DNA of 19,165 bases from Bog-473 sp035551835 (GCA_035551835.1 DASZMN010000010.1:1-19165); one strand, 5' to 3'; positions 1-7,647 are shown, numbered from the stretch's first letter. A program made the numbers and translations. Notes: generated by a model not told the origin, from the sequence alone.

Positions 1-1077
1 GATGATCCGATAGGCCAGCGTTGCCACCACCGCATCGCCACCCGGCACGCCGGCCAGGATCAGCAGACCGCTCAGCCCGGCTTCGACGAGGCCGAGTCCG
101 CCGGGCGTGATGGGGATCAGCTTGAGCAGGCCGGCCACCGCGTAGGCGAGCAGCACGAGGGAGGGATTGGGCTTGGCCCCGGTGGCGCGGATGGCCGCCA
201 AGAGACACCAGAAGTCGAAGAAGAGCCTTCCGCTGCTAAGGAGCGAGGCCGCCTTCCAGCGCCGACCCAACACGTCGCGGATGCTGTTGCGCTCGCGCAC
301 CAGACGCTCGGGCAGGTCGGTTATCGGCTCGGTCCTGCGGCGCCAGCGGTTGCGCGCCGCCTGGACGACCCTGCCGGCCCAGCGGACGGGGCCATCGAGC
401 AGCAGGACAGCGGCGGCAAAGCCGCCGAAGAGAACGAACGCGCCGAGGCCGAGCAGCGCCGTCGTGAGAAGCCCGCGCGCGATCGGCGTGCCGGCGAGGA
501 TGGCCGGCAGCACGAAGATCGGCAGCGCCAGCAACCCCGCGATGTTGAGGAGCGAGAACGCGGTGAGCCCACCGACGGTGGTGGTCGTGTCGTTGCCCGC
601 CGTCGCCAGCATGCGGAACTGCGTGGCTGCGCCGACGGCGGCGCCGCCCGGCACGACCAGGCTGATGGCGTTTCCCGCCAGCATCGAGCTCGTCACCGAG
701 TACCAGGCCTTCGTGCGCAGCGCGATGCGCTGGAGCGCGATGGTGCACGCGAAGGATGCAACCTCGAAGGCCAGGGCGAGGGTGAACCAGATCGGTTCGA
801 GCGAGGTCAGCTTCGGGAACGAGCTGAACACCGCGGCCAGGCTCGGGAAGACCAGATAGATGGTGATGCCGAACACCACGGCGGCGGCGGTCTTCTTGGC
901 GATGGACCGCCACGGCAGCGGTGTGTCGACGTCCTCTTCGATCTGCGTGGCCAGGCGTTCGGACGCGTTGGGGGAGGGCGCGCTGGCGCCGGGGCCCGAC
1001 GCCTTGGGCGGCGGGCCGGTGGTGGCCGCCGGCGGTGCGGATTCGGTCTCGGTGATGTCGGGCTCCTCAGGCGTCAC
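1..1077 (-). CDS. YbhN/UPF0104-type flippase-like membrane protein (C-terminus beyond the window)
   Basis: This is an integral membrane protein of the lysylphosphatidylglycerol-synthase TM-region family (YbhN/UPF0104). Family members are proposed lipid or glycan-carrier transporters, but no substrate can be assigned here. The 359 visible codons begin at a GTG preceded by GGGGAG nine bases upstream. The first ~60 residues are Pro/Ala/Ser/Glu-rich and probably cytosolic. Hydrophobic segments follow, including AVVFGITIYLVFPSLAAVF. Two conserved family stretches are visible: NAISLVVPGGAAVGAATQFR in the first half, and KLIPITPGGLGLVEAGL near the left edge. The frame stays open to base 1, so the 3' end is missing. 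It lies 52 bases downstream of the SHOCT gene on the same strand, so the two may be co-transcribed. The family call is firm; the function is not. Confidence 0.85.
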   Translation of the reverse strand, partial: MTPEEPDITETESAPPAATTGPPPKASGPGASAPSPNASERLATQIEEDVDTPLPWRSIAKKTAAAVVFGITIYLVFPSLAAVFSSFPKLTSLEPIWFTLALAFEVASFACTIALQRIALRTKAWYSVTSSMLAGNAISLVVPGGAAVGAATQFRMLATAGNDTTTTVGGLTAFSLLNIAGLLALPIFVLPAILAGTPIARGLLTTALLGLGAFVLFGGFAAAVLLLDGPVRWAGRVVQAARNRWRRRTEPITDLPERLVRERNSIRDVLGRRWKAASLLSSGRLFFDFWCLLAAIRATGAKPNPSLVLLAYAVAGLLKLIPITPGGLGLVEAGLSGLLILAGVPGGDAVVATLAYRII

Positions 1078-1129
1078 CGATGCATGCTCCCCGGTGACGA
1101 AGGAGTCCGGTGACGCGGGGCCGGCGCCG

Positions 1130-1528
1130 CTAGGCCAGGAGCTTGGCCTTCTCGGATTGGAACTCCTCCTCGGTGAGCACTCCCTTGTCCTTGAGCTCCG
1201 CCAACTTGGTCAGCTGCGAGGCGGTGTCGGCACCGGGAGTGCCGGCGGTCTGCTGGACGTACTGGTTGAAGGCTTTCTGGTTGCGTGCTGCCTCATGGGC
1301 CGCCCGCTCGTGCATCGAGCCGCCGCGGAAGATCAGGTACAAGAAGACGCCGAGGAAGGGGAGGATGACGATGAAGATCACCCACAGCGCCTTGGCCCAG
1401 CCGCTCATGTCGTGGCTGCGGAAGATGTCGAAGAACACCATGATCGCAAGCCAGATCCAGATGATGAAGAGGAAGAAGTACAGAATCGTCAGGAACGCAT
1501 CGAGCACCGGGTAGTCGGTTGCCAGCAT
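1130..1528 (-). CDS. Small membrane protein with PLDc_N-like hairpin and C-terminal SHOCT domain
   Basis: This 132-residue protein has two transmembrane segments (about residues 10-34 and 46-67). The charged FRSHDMSGWAKALW segment between them is typical of PLDc_N/two-helix membrane proteins. A linker follows, and then a SHOCT motif at about 104-131 (QLTKLAELKDKGVLTEEEF). SHOCT is a short oligomerisation-type domain, and these proteins have no defined enzymatic role. The start was set at the internal ATG (complement of 1526-1528) because a strong AGGAGG Shine-Dalgarno lies just upstream. The frame is open further upstream, but those codons overlap the ribosome site and look non-coding. The gene precedes the YbhN-type gene on the same strand. 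Confident as a gene; function unknown. Confidence 0.87.
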   Translation of the reverse strand: MLATDYPVLDAFLTILYFFLFIIWIWLAIMVFFDIFRSHDMSGWAKALWVIFIVILPFLGVFLYLIFRGGSMHERAAHEAARNQKAFNQYVQQTAGTPGADTASQLTKLAELKDKGVLTEEEFQSEKAKLLA

Positions 1529-1625
1529 GTGACCTCCTCGTGGTCTTCTTTTCGGGGTCAGCCGCGGCTGCCCTCGGCCCATGTTTTAGCCCCACGACCC
1601 TGGTCAGCGCTTGGATGCCGTGATC

Positions 1626-1650
1626 GTGACCTTCGGCTCTGACCCCGTTG
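1626..1650 (+). repeat. Copy 1 of a short dispersed repeat (core TTCGGCTCTGACCCC)
   Basis: The segment GTGACCTTCGGCTCTGACCC plus CGTTG recurs at 18888-18913 with one substitution and one extra C. The exact core is TTCGGCTCTGACCCC. Both copies are in non-coding DNA in the same orientation, one beside tandem repeats and one beside a gene remnant. Its nature is unknown. Confidence 0.6.
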
Positions 1651-1660
1651 CGCAGCTCCC

Positions 1661-1708
1661 GCTGACGATGGCGCTGACGATGGCGCTGACGATGGCGATG
1701 ACGATGGG
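1661..1708 (+). repeat. 12-bp tandem repeat, four copies
   Basis: GCTGACGATGGC occurs three times exactly (1661-1672, 1673-1684, 1685-1696), followed by a degenerate fourth copy, GATGACGATGGG. The array is non-coding and upstream of the TetR gene. Array length may vary between strains. Confidence 0.85.
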
Positions 1709-1782
1709 AGGGACTGCGTGGACCGGCGGGCGCAGCCACGGCGGCGCTCCTCTTCGGGAACAGCGGGCACTGGGTGGCGGCC

Positions 1783-1809
1783 GCCATCGGCGCCATCGGC
1801 GCCATCGGC
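1783..1809 (+). repeat. 9-bp tandem repeat, three copies
   Basis: GCCATCGGC is repeated three times head to tail, followed by a decayed unit GCTCCGACC. It is non-coding and lies between the 12-bp array and the TetR start. Confidence 0.85.
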
Positions 1810-1872
1810 GCTCCGACCGACGCCGCCCCTCCGGCGGGCACGCGCCGGGCCTCGTACTTGTACGCCCACGGG

Positions 1873-1878
1873 TAGGGT
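1873..1878 (+). promoter_or_regulatory. -10-like element for a probable leaderless TetR transcript
   Basis: TAGGGT lies six bases before the GTG start of the TetR gene, and there is no Shine-Dalgarno in between. This spacing is what actinobacterial leaderless promoters show (TANNNT directly before the start codon). No convincing -35 was found. Confidence 0.45.
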
Positions 1879-1884
1879 GGCGTC

Positions 1885-2568
1885 GTGGCGGCGCAAGGCT
1901 CGGGGGGCGCGGGGGGCGCGGGGGGCGCGGGGGGCGCGGCGAGTGACACGCGCCGGAGGTCGGCGGGCCAGCGAGCGCCCCGCGGCACGATCTCGCGAGC
2001 GCAGATCGTCGAGGCGGCCCTGCGCTCGCTCCGGACCATCGGCTTCGAGCAGCTGACGATCCGGAGCCTGGCCGCCGAGCTCGATGTGGCCCCGATGTCG
2101 CTGTACCGCTACATCCGAGACAAGGACGACCTCATGGACGAGGTGGTCGAGGAGCTCCTGATCCAGTGCCAGCCCATGCCCCCGCCCGCGGGGTCATGGC
2201 AAGCGCGCCTCGGCGCGGCCGCCGATGGCCTGCGCCGCTTGTTGGTGGGCGAGCCGGGAGCGCTCTACGTATATCTCCGCCACCCGGTGATCTCGGCGAC
2301 GGCGTTGCGACGCATGGAGCTGATGCTCAAGATCCTGCGCGACGCGGGCTACGACGCCGCCTCGTCCAAGACGGCGTACGCCGCGATCCAGACCTACACC
2401 GTCGGCTTCGCCGCGCTCGAGACCTCGCGGGCCGGCTGGACACCGCCGGGGGGGACGAGCCGCCGGGCCACCCAGCTGGTCGCCATGACGAGCCCCAAGC
2501 AGTTCGCCAGCGGGCTGCGTTACCTGCTCGCCGGCATCGAGAGCGAGGCCGGCCGGGTCGCTCAGTAA
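1885..2568 (+). CDS. TetR/AcrR-family transcriptional regulator
   Basis: This 227-residue one-component repressor-type regulator carries the TetR helix-turn-helix at about residues 36-80. The recognition segment is LTIRSLAAELDVAPMSLYRY, followed by the usual IRDKDDLMDEV helix. The C-terminal ligand domain is helical and of a kind seen in TetR_C_1-type proteins; its ligand is unknown. The first ~30 residues are atypical: a Gly-Gly-Ala tandem encoded by a 9-bp DNA repeat, then Arg-rich sequence. A start further downstream cannot be excluded, although GTG at 1885 sits right after a -10-like TAGGGT and suits a leaderless mRNA. The gene is convergent with menB, and the stop codons overlap by a few bases. 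No target operator was identified. Confidence 0.85.
   Translation: MAAQGSGGAGGAGGAGGAASDTRRRSAGQRAPRGTISRAQIVEAALRSLRTIGFEQLTIRSLAAELDVAPMSLYRYIRDKDDLMDEVVEELLIQCQPMPPPAGSWQARLGAAADGLRRLLVGEPGALYVYLRHPVISATALRRMELMLKILRDAGYDAASSKTAYAAIQTYTVGFAALETSRAGWTPPGGTSRRATQLVAMTSPKQFASGLRYLLAGIESEAGRVAQ
1902..1937 (+). repeat. 9-bp tandem repeat inside the TetR N-terminus, four copies
   Basis: GGGGGGCGC is repeated four times exactly and encodes the (Gly-Gly-Ala)n stretch at the start of the TetR protein. The unit is a multiple of three, so copy-number change would keep the frame, whereas slippage within a G6 run would break it. Confidence 0.9.
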
Positions 2569-3446
2569 TACCAGGGGTAGGGCGCCCAGTCGGGGGGCCG
2601 CTTCTCCAAGAACGCGTCGCGTCCCTCCTTCGCCTCGGCCGAGCCGTAGGCGAGGCGGGTGGCCTCGCCGGCGAAGAGCTGTTGGCCGACCAGGCCGTCG
2701 TCGATCAGGTTGAACGCGTACTTCAGCATGCGGATCGCGGTCGGGCTCTTTCCGTTGATCTCGCCGGCCCACTCGAGTGCGACGCGCTCGAGGTCGGCGT
2801 GCGGGACGACCGCGTTCACCGCACCCATGTGGTAGGCCTCCTCGGCACTGTACGTCCGCGCCAGGAAGAAGATCTCGCGGGCGAACTTCTGGCCGACCTG
2901 GCGGGCCAGGTAGGCGGACCCGAACCCGCCGTCGAAGCTGGCGACGTCGGCGTCGGTCTGCTTGAAGCGCGCGTGCTCGGCGCTGGCCAGGGTCAGGTCG
3001 GCCACGACGTGGAGGCTGTGCCCGCCCCCGGCCGCCCAGCCGGGCACCACGCAGATGACGACCTTGGGCATGAAGCGGATGAGGCGCTGCGCCTCGAGGA
3101 TATGGAGGCGCCCGGCCCGCCCGTTATCGGCGCCGTCCTCGTACTCGTAGCCGGCGGCGCCGCGGATGCGCTGGTCGCCGCCCGAGCAGAAGGCCCAGAC
3201 GCCGTCGGCTGGCGCGGGCCCGTTGCCGGTGAGGAGCACGCACCCGACGTCGGCCGAGCAGCGGGCGTGGTCGAGGGCGGTGATGAGCTCGTCGACCGTC
3301 TGGGGCCGGAAGGCGTTGCGCACCTCGGGTCGGTTGAACGCGATCCGCACCGTCCCGTGCTCGACGGCACGGTGATACGTGATGTCGGTGAACTCGAACT
3401 CGGGCACCCGCTTCCAGGCGGCCTCGTCGAACAGCTCGGAAACCAT
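2562..3446 (-). CDS. menB: 1,4-dihydroxy-2-naphthoyl-CoA synthase (MenB)
   Basis: MenB is a crotonase-fold enzyme that closes the second ring of the menaquinone head group by converting o-succinylbenzoyl-CoA to 1,4-dihydroxy-2-naphthoyl-CoA in the cytosol. The 294-residue sequence is full length and closely resembles the mycobacterial protein. It shows the early VRNAFRPQTVDEL block, the oxyanion-hole region FCSGGDQRIRG (86-96), VVPGWAAGGGHSLHVVADLT, FKQTDADVASFDGGFGSAYL (161-180) and the C-terminal KRPPDWAPYPWYY. D165 falls where MenBs with an internal catalytic Asp carry it (Gly in the bicarbonate-using E. coli type), so a bicarbonate-independent type is inferred. S170 and D172 are the conserved SxD pair. 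The ATG start matches the family N-terminus, although no Shine-Dalgarno precedes it. No other men genes are in the window. Confidence 0.96.
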   Translation of the reverse strand: MVSELFDEAAWKRVPEFEFTDITYHRAVEHGTVRIAFNRPEVRNAFRPQTVDELITALDHARCSADVGCVLLTGNGPAPADGVWAFCSGGDQRIRGAAGYEYEDGADNGRAGRLHILEAQRLIRFMPKVVICVVPGWAAGGGHSLHVVADLTLASAEHARFKQTDADVASFDGGFGSAYLARQVGQKFAREIFFLARTYSAEEAYHMGAVNAVVPHADLERVALEWAGEINGKSPTAIRMLKYAFNLIDDGLVGQQLFAGEATRLAYGSAEAKEGRDAFLEKRPPDWAPYPWYY

Positions 3447-3472
3447 GCCCCGAGCTTAGGAGCGCTCGGGGC
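3447..3472 (-). promoter_or_regulatory. GC-rich hairpin immediately upstream of menB
   Basis: Perfect 9-bp arms (GCCCCGAGC and GCTCGGGGC) surround an 8-base loop, and the inner end touches the menB ATG. It could be the terminator of the upstream ABM/zinc-ribbon gene, but there is no U-tract. It could also be a structure controlling menB translation. No ribosome site for menB is seen in or next to it. Confidence 0.5.
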
Positions 3473-3489
3473 GACACCTCGAAGCAGGC

Positions 3490-3945
3490 TCAGATGATGT
3501 CCTTGAAGACAACCGTGCTGTTCTCCGTCTCTTTCGCGACGGGAAAGTTGAACCCGCAATTCGGACAGGGCTCGGCAAGCACCTTCTGCTCGGCCGCCAG
3601 GTCGTACTCCTTGTCCTGCAGGGTGCCGCACGTCGGACAGATGCGGAGCAGACGGGTCGCCCTCAGCTCGAAGTTGGTAATGATGTCCTCCATGATGGCC
3701 CCGTTGGCCGCCCATTCCTTGGCGTGCTTGTGGTACACGTCCATGTGCCAGTCGTTGACCGCCTCCTTGGACGCCCACATGGAGATCTCGTTGTACCAAC
3801 CCGGTTCGTCGGGATGCTCCCACCACGTGAGATGGACGAAGCCCGGCTTCGTCATGAGGTGATGGCGCACGTCGGAAAAGACGGTGCGGAACTTGTCGTA
3901 GCCGTCCGGGCTCGAAAACCGGACCCGCTGCATGCTCAGGTACAT
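3490..3945 (-). CDS. ABM-like domain protein with C-terminal zinc ribbon
   Basis: This 151-residue, probably cytosolic protein has two parts. Residues ~1-95 look like a dimeric alpha/beta-barrel (antibiotic-biosynthesis-monooxygenase-like) domain: a YLSMQRVRF first strand, KPGFVHLTWWEHPDEPGWYNEISMW, then a VNDWHMDVYHKHAKEW helix. Residues ~100-135 hold two CxxC pairs (C103/C106 and C127/C130), a small zinc-ribbon knuckle. I do not recognise a named family for the combination. ATG 3945 was chosen because a GGAGAAGAAGAAGG purine stretch precedes it; the frame is open upstream but lacks coding character. It lies 64 bases downstream of the USP-like gene on the same strand and upstream of menB. 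A role in heme or quinone chemistry, or as a small redox or binding protein, is possible but unproven. Confidence 0.75.
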   Translation of the reverse strand: MYLSMQRVRFSSPDGYDKFRTVFSDVRHHLMTKPGFVHLTWWEHPDEPGWYNEISMWASKEAVNDWHMDVYHKHAKEWAANGAIMEDIITNFELRATRLLRICPTCGTLQDKEYDLAAEQKVLAEPCPNCGFNFPVAKETENSTVVFKDII

Positions 3946-4009
3946 ACCTTCTTCTTCTCCTTGGACATTGGATGTGAACGGATGACGTGACGGCCACAAC
4001 GGCGGCGAC

Positions 4010-4570
4010 CTATGGCGTGACCCCCTCGACGGTGACGCCGGGCCCCAGCTTCTTGGCCACCTCTTTGGCGACGTCGCCCTCGACCACGAGGCGCCAGCCC
4101 GCCTTCTCGGGCCGGATCACGAGCACGTGCCGGACGCGCCTGGCCGCCGCCGCCTGCGCGATCGTCTTGGACGGTCGCCGCGTTGCGGCGATCTGGCCCC
4201 AGGCCTCGGACCCGCCCTTCTCGATGGCCGCCACCGCTCGCTCCACGATCTGCTTCTGCTCGTCCATCTCCTTCCTGGTTGGCATCAGGCCGGGGTTGGG
4301 CAGTCCGAGCGAGGAACCGTAGATCCGGGCGACGGTGACCACGGCCACCGGCTCGCCGGCGCTGATGCGCAATGCCTGCCGGATCGCCGCCCCGGGGATC
4401 TTCTCCCCGTTGGACGCGATGAGCACCGCCGCCGTCTGGGTCGGCTGCTTGTCGAATTTCCGCCGGCCGAACTTCCTGCGGACCGGAGACCTTGAAGCGC
4501 GAGGGCCACCCGGCGCGGGCGTACCCGGCGCTGGCGCACCCGACGACGAGGCCGGCGCCGTCACCGTCAC
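4010..4570 (-). CDS. USP-like protein coupled to the APC permease
   Basis: This 186-residue protein has a ~45-residue Pro/Ala/Arg-rich N-terminus followed by a universal-stress-protein-like alpha/beta domain: AAVLIASNGEKIPGAAIRQA, EPVAVVTVARIYG, a central helix VERAVAAIEKGG, IAQAAAARRVRHVLVIRPEKAG, and a final DVAKEVAKKL helix. The classical Usp nucleotide loop (GxxGxxxxxxxxxGS/T) is not evident, so ATP binding is doubtful. The GTG start overlaps the stop of the permease gene (GTGA), implying translational coupling. USP-like domains are often fused to or encoded next to amino acid permeases, so a regulatory or stabilising role for the transporter is inferred. It ends the leftward operon. Confidence 0.75.
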   Translation of the reverse strand: MTVTAPASSSGAPAPGTPAPGGPRASRSPVRRKFGRRKFDKQPTQTAAVLIASNGEKIPGAAIRQALRISAGEPVAVVTVARIYGSSLGLPNPGLMPTRKEMDEQKQIVERAVAAIEKGGSEAWGQIAATRRPSKTIAQAAAARRVRHVLVIRPEKAGWRLVVEGDVAKEVAKKLGPGVTVEGVTP

Positions 4571-6162
4571 AGCTCGGTCTCGCCCTGCATCGTCGAGAGC
4601 GTGGGCATCGCCTCGGGGGTGAGGACCGTGGGCCCGGGCGTGTCGTCGAGGTCGACGCCGCCGGGCGAGCCCACCACCAGTGGCATCTCGCCGGACACGT
4701 CGATCCCCCGTCGCTTGTCGCTCATCTTGCGCCACCAGTAGAGGGGGACGTATGCCGCCACGATGACCAGACCCAGGATGTAGAGGAAGTGCCCCTGGCC
4801 GGGCCCCACCACGATGTTGGGCGAATTCCAACCGCCCACGAAGTAGTCGAAGGTGAGGAAGAGCGCCACGGCCAGCGCCACCCAGCGGAACCATCCCGGC
4901 ATGCGGAACGGGCTCACCCGCTCGGGACGGAACTGGCGCAGGAGAAAGTAGCCGTACATGGACGCCGCCACGGCGACGATGTAGCCGACGTTGGAGAAGA
5001 TGTAGATGCGCACCGGCGAGCCGAAGAGGCTGACGATGAGGGCACAGACCACGTTGAAGGCCATGGCCCGGTCCGGCACGTGGTGCTTGTTCTTGTGCTC
5101 GAAGAACCGCGGCAGGAGCCGGTCCTCGGAGGCCTGGAAGAGCGACCGGGCCACCCCCATGATGGCGTTGAGCACGGAGAGCAGCAGGGCGAAGATCAGC
5201 GGGATGCCGATGACGTACTTGACCCACGCGGCGTTGCCGAAGATGTGGTCACAGAAGCTGGTGTAGAGCGTCAGCGGGTCCGCCGTCTTCAGCGAGGCCC
5301 CCAGCACCCCGACGAAGACGACGGCCGTGCCGATGTACACGAACACCCCGTAGAGGCCCTCGGCGGTGAGTGCGATCTTGGCGTCACGGGCCGGGTCGCG
5401 ACACTCGCCGATGTAGCAGGCAGCCGCCTCCATGGCGATGGCGTTCCACGAGATCACGAAGATCCACGCGAGGAAGAAGATCGTCCCCGACGTTGCGGGG
5501 CTGGCGTAGTGGAAGCCCGAGATGTTCGCCCAGTGGAAGGTGGACGGTTTGAACAACGGCAAGAAGATCAAGAGCGTGAGCGGGACCATCGACGTCACAC
5601 CGAGAATGGTGGCGAAGGTAGCCCCGAGCCGGATCCCGAACCAGCAGAGCGCGAAGAGCCCGAGCAGGCCCACGAACGTGATGACCAGGACCCCGAGCGA
5701 GACCGGGGTGCCCAGCGTGCCGAGCGGCGAAAAGCTGCGCCCGAGGGGCACGTGGAAAAGGACCGCGATGTAGCCGGCGGCCAGCAGCATGTTGATCGGC
5801 GCGACCGGGAACCAGCCCAGCCAGTACCCCCAGCCCGAGACGCCGCCGATGTGCTTCGCCGTCGTGTGCCCGAGCGGTTCGAAGCTCTCGTAGGCGTAGG
5901 ACGGCATGCCGCCCGTCCGGTGGGGCAGGAGGGCGGCCAACTCGCCCATGCAGAGGCAGACGATCAACCCGATCACGACGACGAGCGCGATGGCGGGGAT
6001 GGCCGCCGCACCCATGGACGAGACGGCGAAGGGCACGATGCCCGTCACCAGGATCGTGCCGGCGAGCCCGATCACGAACGCCCCCCACCAGTTGGTGCCC
6101 CGGTGCAAGGATGTGGCGATCTCGGCCGGAGCGCCGCTCGTCACGGTGGCTTCTTCACTCAT
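4567..6162 (-). CDS. APC-superfamily amino acid/amine permease
   Basis: This 531-residue cytoplasmic-membrane transporter of the amino acid-polyamine-organocation superfamily has about 12 hydrophobic segments. It opens with the characteristic N-terminal signature (RGTNWWGAFVIGLAGTILVTGI), followed by the loop ELAALLPHRTGGMPSYAYESF. This lies where LeuT-fold APC proteins carry their conserved acidic/aromatic segment after TM2. The C-terminal ~50 residues are hydrophilic. The start is supported by GAGGAG eight bases upstream of ATG. It lies 105 bases downstream of GS1 and overlaps the USP-like gene. In Puu-type and ethanolamine/amine loci an APC permease imports the amine that the GS-like ligase glutamylates; I infer the same role here. 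The substrate cannot be read from sequence. Confidence 0.9.
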   Translation of the reverse strand: MSEEATVTSGAPAEIATSLHRGTNWWGAFVIGLAGTILVTGIVPFAVSSMGAAAIPAIALVVVIGLIVCLCMGELAALLPHRTGGMPSYAYESFEPLGHTTAKHIGGVSGWGYWLGWFPVAPINMLLAAGYIAVLFHVPLGRSFSPLGTLGTPVSLGVLVITFVGLLGLFALCWFGIRLGATFATILGVTSMVPLTLLIFLPLFKPSTFHWANISGFHYASPATSGTIFFLAWIFVISWNAIAMEAAACYIGECRDPARDAKIALTAEGLYGVFVYIGTAVVFVGVLGASLKTADPLTLYTSFCDHIFGNAAWVKYVIGIPLIFALLLSVLNAIMGVARSLFQASEDRLLPRFFEHKNKHHVPDRAMAFNVVCALIVSLFGSPVRIYIFSNVGYIVAVAASMYGYFLLRQFRPERVSPFRMPGWFRWVALAVALFLTFDYFVGGWNSPNIVVGPGQGHFLYILGLVIVAAYVPLYWWRKMSDKRRGIDVSGEMPLVVGSPGGVDLDDTPGPTVLTPEAMPTLSTMQGETEL

Positions 6163-6267
6163 GTGCTCGTCTCCTCAATGAGCTTGGTGTTCGTGTGCTG
6201 GTGCATTTGCGGTCGGGGGGCCGGTCCGTTGCGTCCCGTCGTCCCCGTCGCTTCGTCACTTTCGCCA

Positions 6268-7647
6268 TCAGAAGGCCTCGAGGTACCTCTCGATCTCCCA
6301 GGGGGTGACCGGGGTGTGCGACGCCCTGACCTCGTCGCGCTTGGTGGACACGAAGTAGTCGAGGTAATCGCCGTCGGGGGTCTTGCCCAGGCCGTCGCGC
6401 ACCACTTCGTCGCGCTCGATGTGGTCGAGCGCGTGCCACAGGGTCATGGGCATCGCTCGCAGACCCAGCGCCGCCGCCTCCGCCTCGGCGAGCTGGAGGA
6501 GACCGAGCTCGCAGGGATCGCCGGGGTCCGCGCCGCGCTCGATCCCGTCGAGACCGCAGGCGACGAGGGCGCTGAGCGCGAGATACGGGTTGGCCGACCC
6601 GTCGATGCAGCGGTCCTCGACGCGACCCGGCTCCGGAACCCGGAGCATGTGGGTCCGGTCGTTGCCGCCGTAGGTGGCGTACGCGGGCGACCAGGCCGCA
6701 CCGGAGTTCGGCGGCGCGCTGGCGAGCCGCTTGTAGGAGTTGACCGTCGGGCAGGTGACCGCCGTGAGGGCCTCGGCGTGCTCGAGCAGGCCGCCAATGA
6801 ACGAGTAGGCGAGCGGCGACATCCCGAGCCCGCGGGCGTCGGCCAGGTCGGCGAAGAGCTCGGCGCCGTCCTTGTCCCACAGGCTCAGGTGCATGTGGAG
6901 CCCGTTGCCCGTCAGGTGTGAGAAGGGCTTGGGCATGAAGGTCGCCGCCATCCCGGCCTCGGCCGCCAGCGAGTGGACCATGTAGCGGAAGACGACGACC
7001 CGGTCGGCCGTGGTCAGGGGGTCGGCGTAGCGGAAGTTCTGTTCGAATTGCCCGTTGGCGTCCTCGTGGTCGTTGGCGTAGTTGGCCCACCCGAGCGCAT
7101 TCATGTGGCGTGACACGGCGGTGAGGTGGTCGTACATCCGGGTGAGCGCGCGGGCGTCGTAGCACGGGCTGGCGGCGCGGTCCTGGGCATCCGCGACGAC
7201 GATGGAGCCGTCCGGGCACCGCCGCACGAGGAAGTACTCCGCCTCCGCGCCGACGCCGAGCGAGTAGCCCGCCCCGGCCAGGCGCTCGATCTGGCGGCGC
7301 AGGATGACCCGGGGCGCATAGGGCCAGGGCTCGCCTTCGACGTAGGGGTCGCACTGGATGATGCCGAGCCCGGGCCGCCACGGGGCCGGGAGGTACGAGC
7401 TCAGGTCGGGCATCGCGAGGATGTCGGGGGAGGAGGGGGACTGGCCCATCGCCCCGGCCGCAAAGCCGGCGAACCCGGCGCCGCCTTCGACGAGCCCGTC
7501 GATCGCGCTGACCGGCACCATCTTGGCGCAGGGCTTCCCGTGCATGTCGACGAACATCGCGAAGAGAAACTCGACGCCGTCAGAGGCGACCGCGTCCTTC
7601 AATTCCGCCGCGTTGGTGATCGTCCGCGGCTCGGGCAGATCGCTCAT
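6268..7647 (-). CDS. GS1: glutamine-synthetase-like gamma-glutamyl-amine ligase
   Basis: This glutamine-synthetase superfamily ligase (459 aa) is predicted to form a gamma-glutamyl amide from glutamate, ATP and an amine. The GS core is intact: metal/nucleotide glutamates in GAEAEYF (E135, E137), HEDANGQFE (E195, E202), the GNGLHMH loop (H251, H253), NSYKRL (R307), MLRV (R336), E344 and the SANPYLALSAL block. The short N-terminal domain and overall length fit GmaS/PuuA/GlnA3-like ligases rather than GlnA. ATG 7647 was chosen for its GGAGGTGA Shine-Dalgarno; an upstream in-frame ATG would run through that site. It heads an operon with the permease and USP-like gene, opposite the mgsABC operon. 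Plausible substrates are methylamine, ethanolamine or a polyamine; true glutamine synthesis is unlikely. Confidence 0.88.
   Translation of the reverse strand: MSDLPEPRTITNAAELKDAVASDGVEFLFAMFVDMHGKPCAKMVPVSAIDGLVEGGAGFAGFAAGAMGQSPSSPDILAMPDLSSYLPAPWRPGLGIIQCDPYVEGEPWPYAPRVILRRQIERLAGAGYSLGVGAEAEYFLVRRCPDGSIVVADAQDRAASPCYDARALTRMYDHLTAVSRHMNALGWANYANDHEDANGQFEQNFRYADPLTTADRVVVFRYMVHSLAAEAGMAATFMPKPFSHLTGNGLHMHLSLWDKDGAELFADLADARGLGMSPLAYSFIGGLLEHAEALTAVTCPTVNSYKRLASAPPNSGAAWSPAYATYGGNDRTHMLRVPEPGRVEDRCIDGSANPYLALSALVACGLDGIERGADPGDPCELGLLQLAEAEAAALGLRAMPMTLWHALDHIERDEVVRDGLGKTPDGDYLDYFVSTKRDEVRASHTPVTPWEIERYLEAF

Larger units (their letters stand above)
1529..1884. other. Repeat-rich intergenic region without a supportable gene
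   Basis: This 356-base spacer separates divergently transcribed genes (the SHOCT protein leftward, TetR rightward). It holds a short dispersed sequence (1626-1650), a 12-bp tandem repeat (1661-1708) and a 9-bp tandem repeat (1783-1809), with a -10-like TAGGGT at its right end. Open frames across it on both strands are low-complexity translations of the repeats (Thr-Met-Ala, His-Arg-Gln, Ala-Pro-Met runs). I see no domain or plausible ribosome site and do not call a gene. Confidence 0.6.

Noticed and set aside
1293..2039. Minus-strand open frame across the repeat region and TetR start
   Set aside because: The Ala-Pro, Met-Ala-Pro and His-Arg-Gln runs come directly from the DNA tandem repeats, and it overlaps the SHOCT gene out of frame.
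4010..5227. A 405-codon reading of the USP-like gene extending into the permease
   Set aside because: Only the last ~186 codons look like protein; the upstream part is the permease read in another frame. The GTG overlapping the permease stop is the sensible start.
4492..6921. 809-codon open frame on the plus strand opposite the permease and GS1
   Set aside because: Its translation is rich in His/Glu/Arg/Gly with no domain. It is the mirror of two clear minus-strand genes, as expected in very high G+C DNA.
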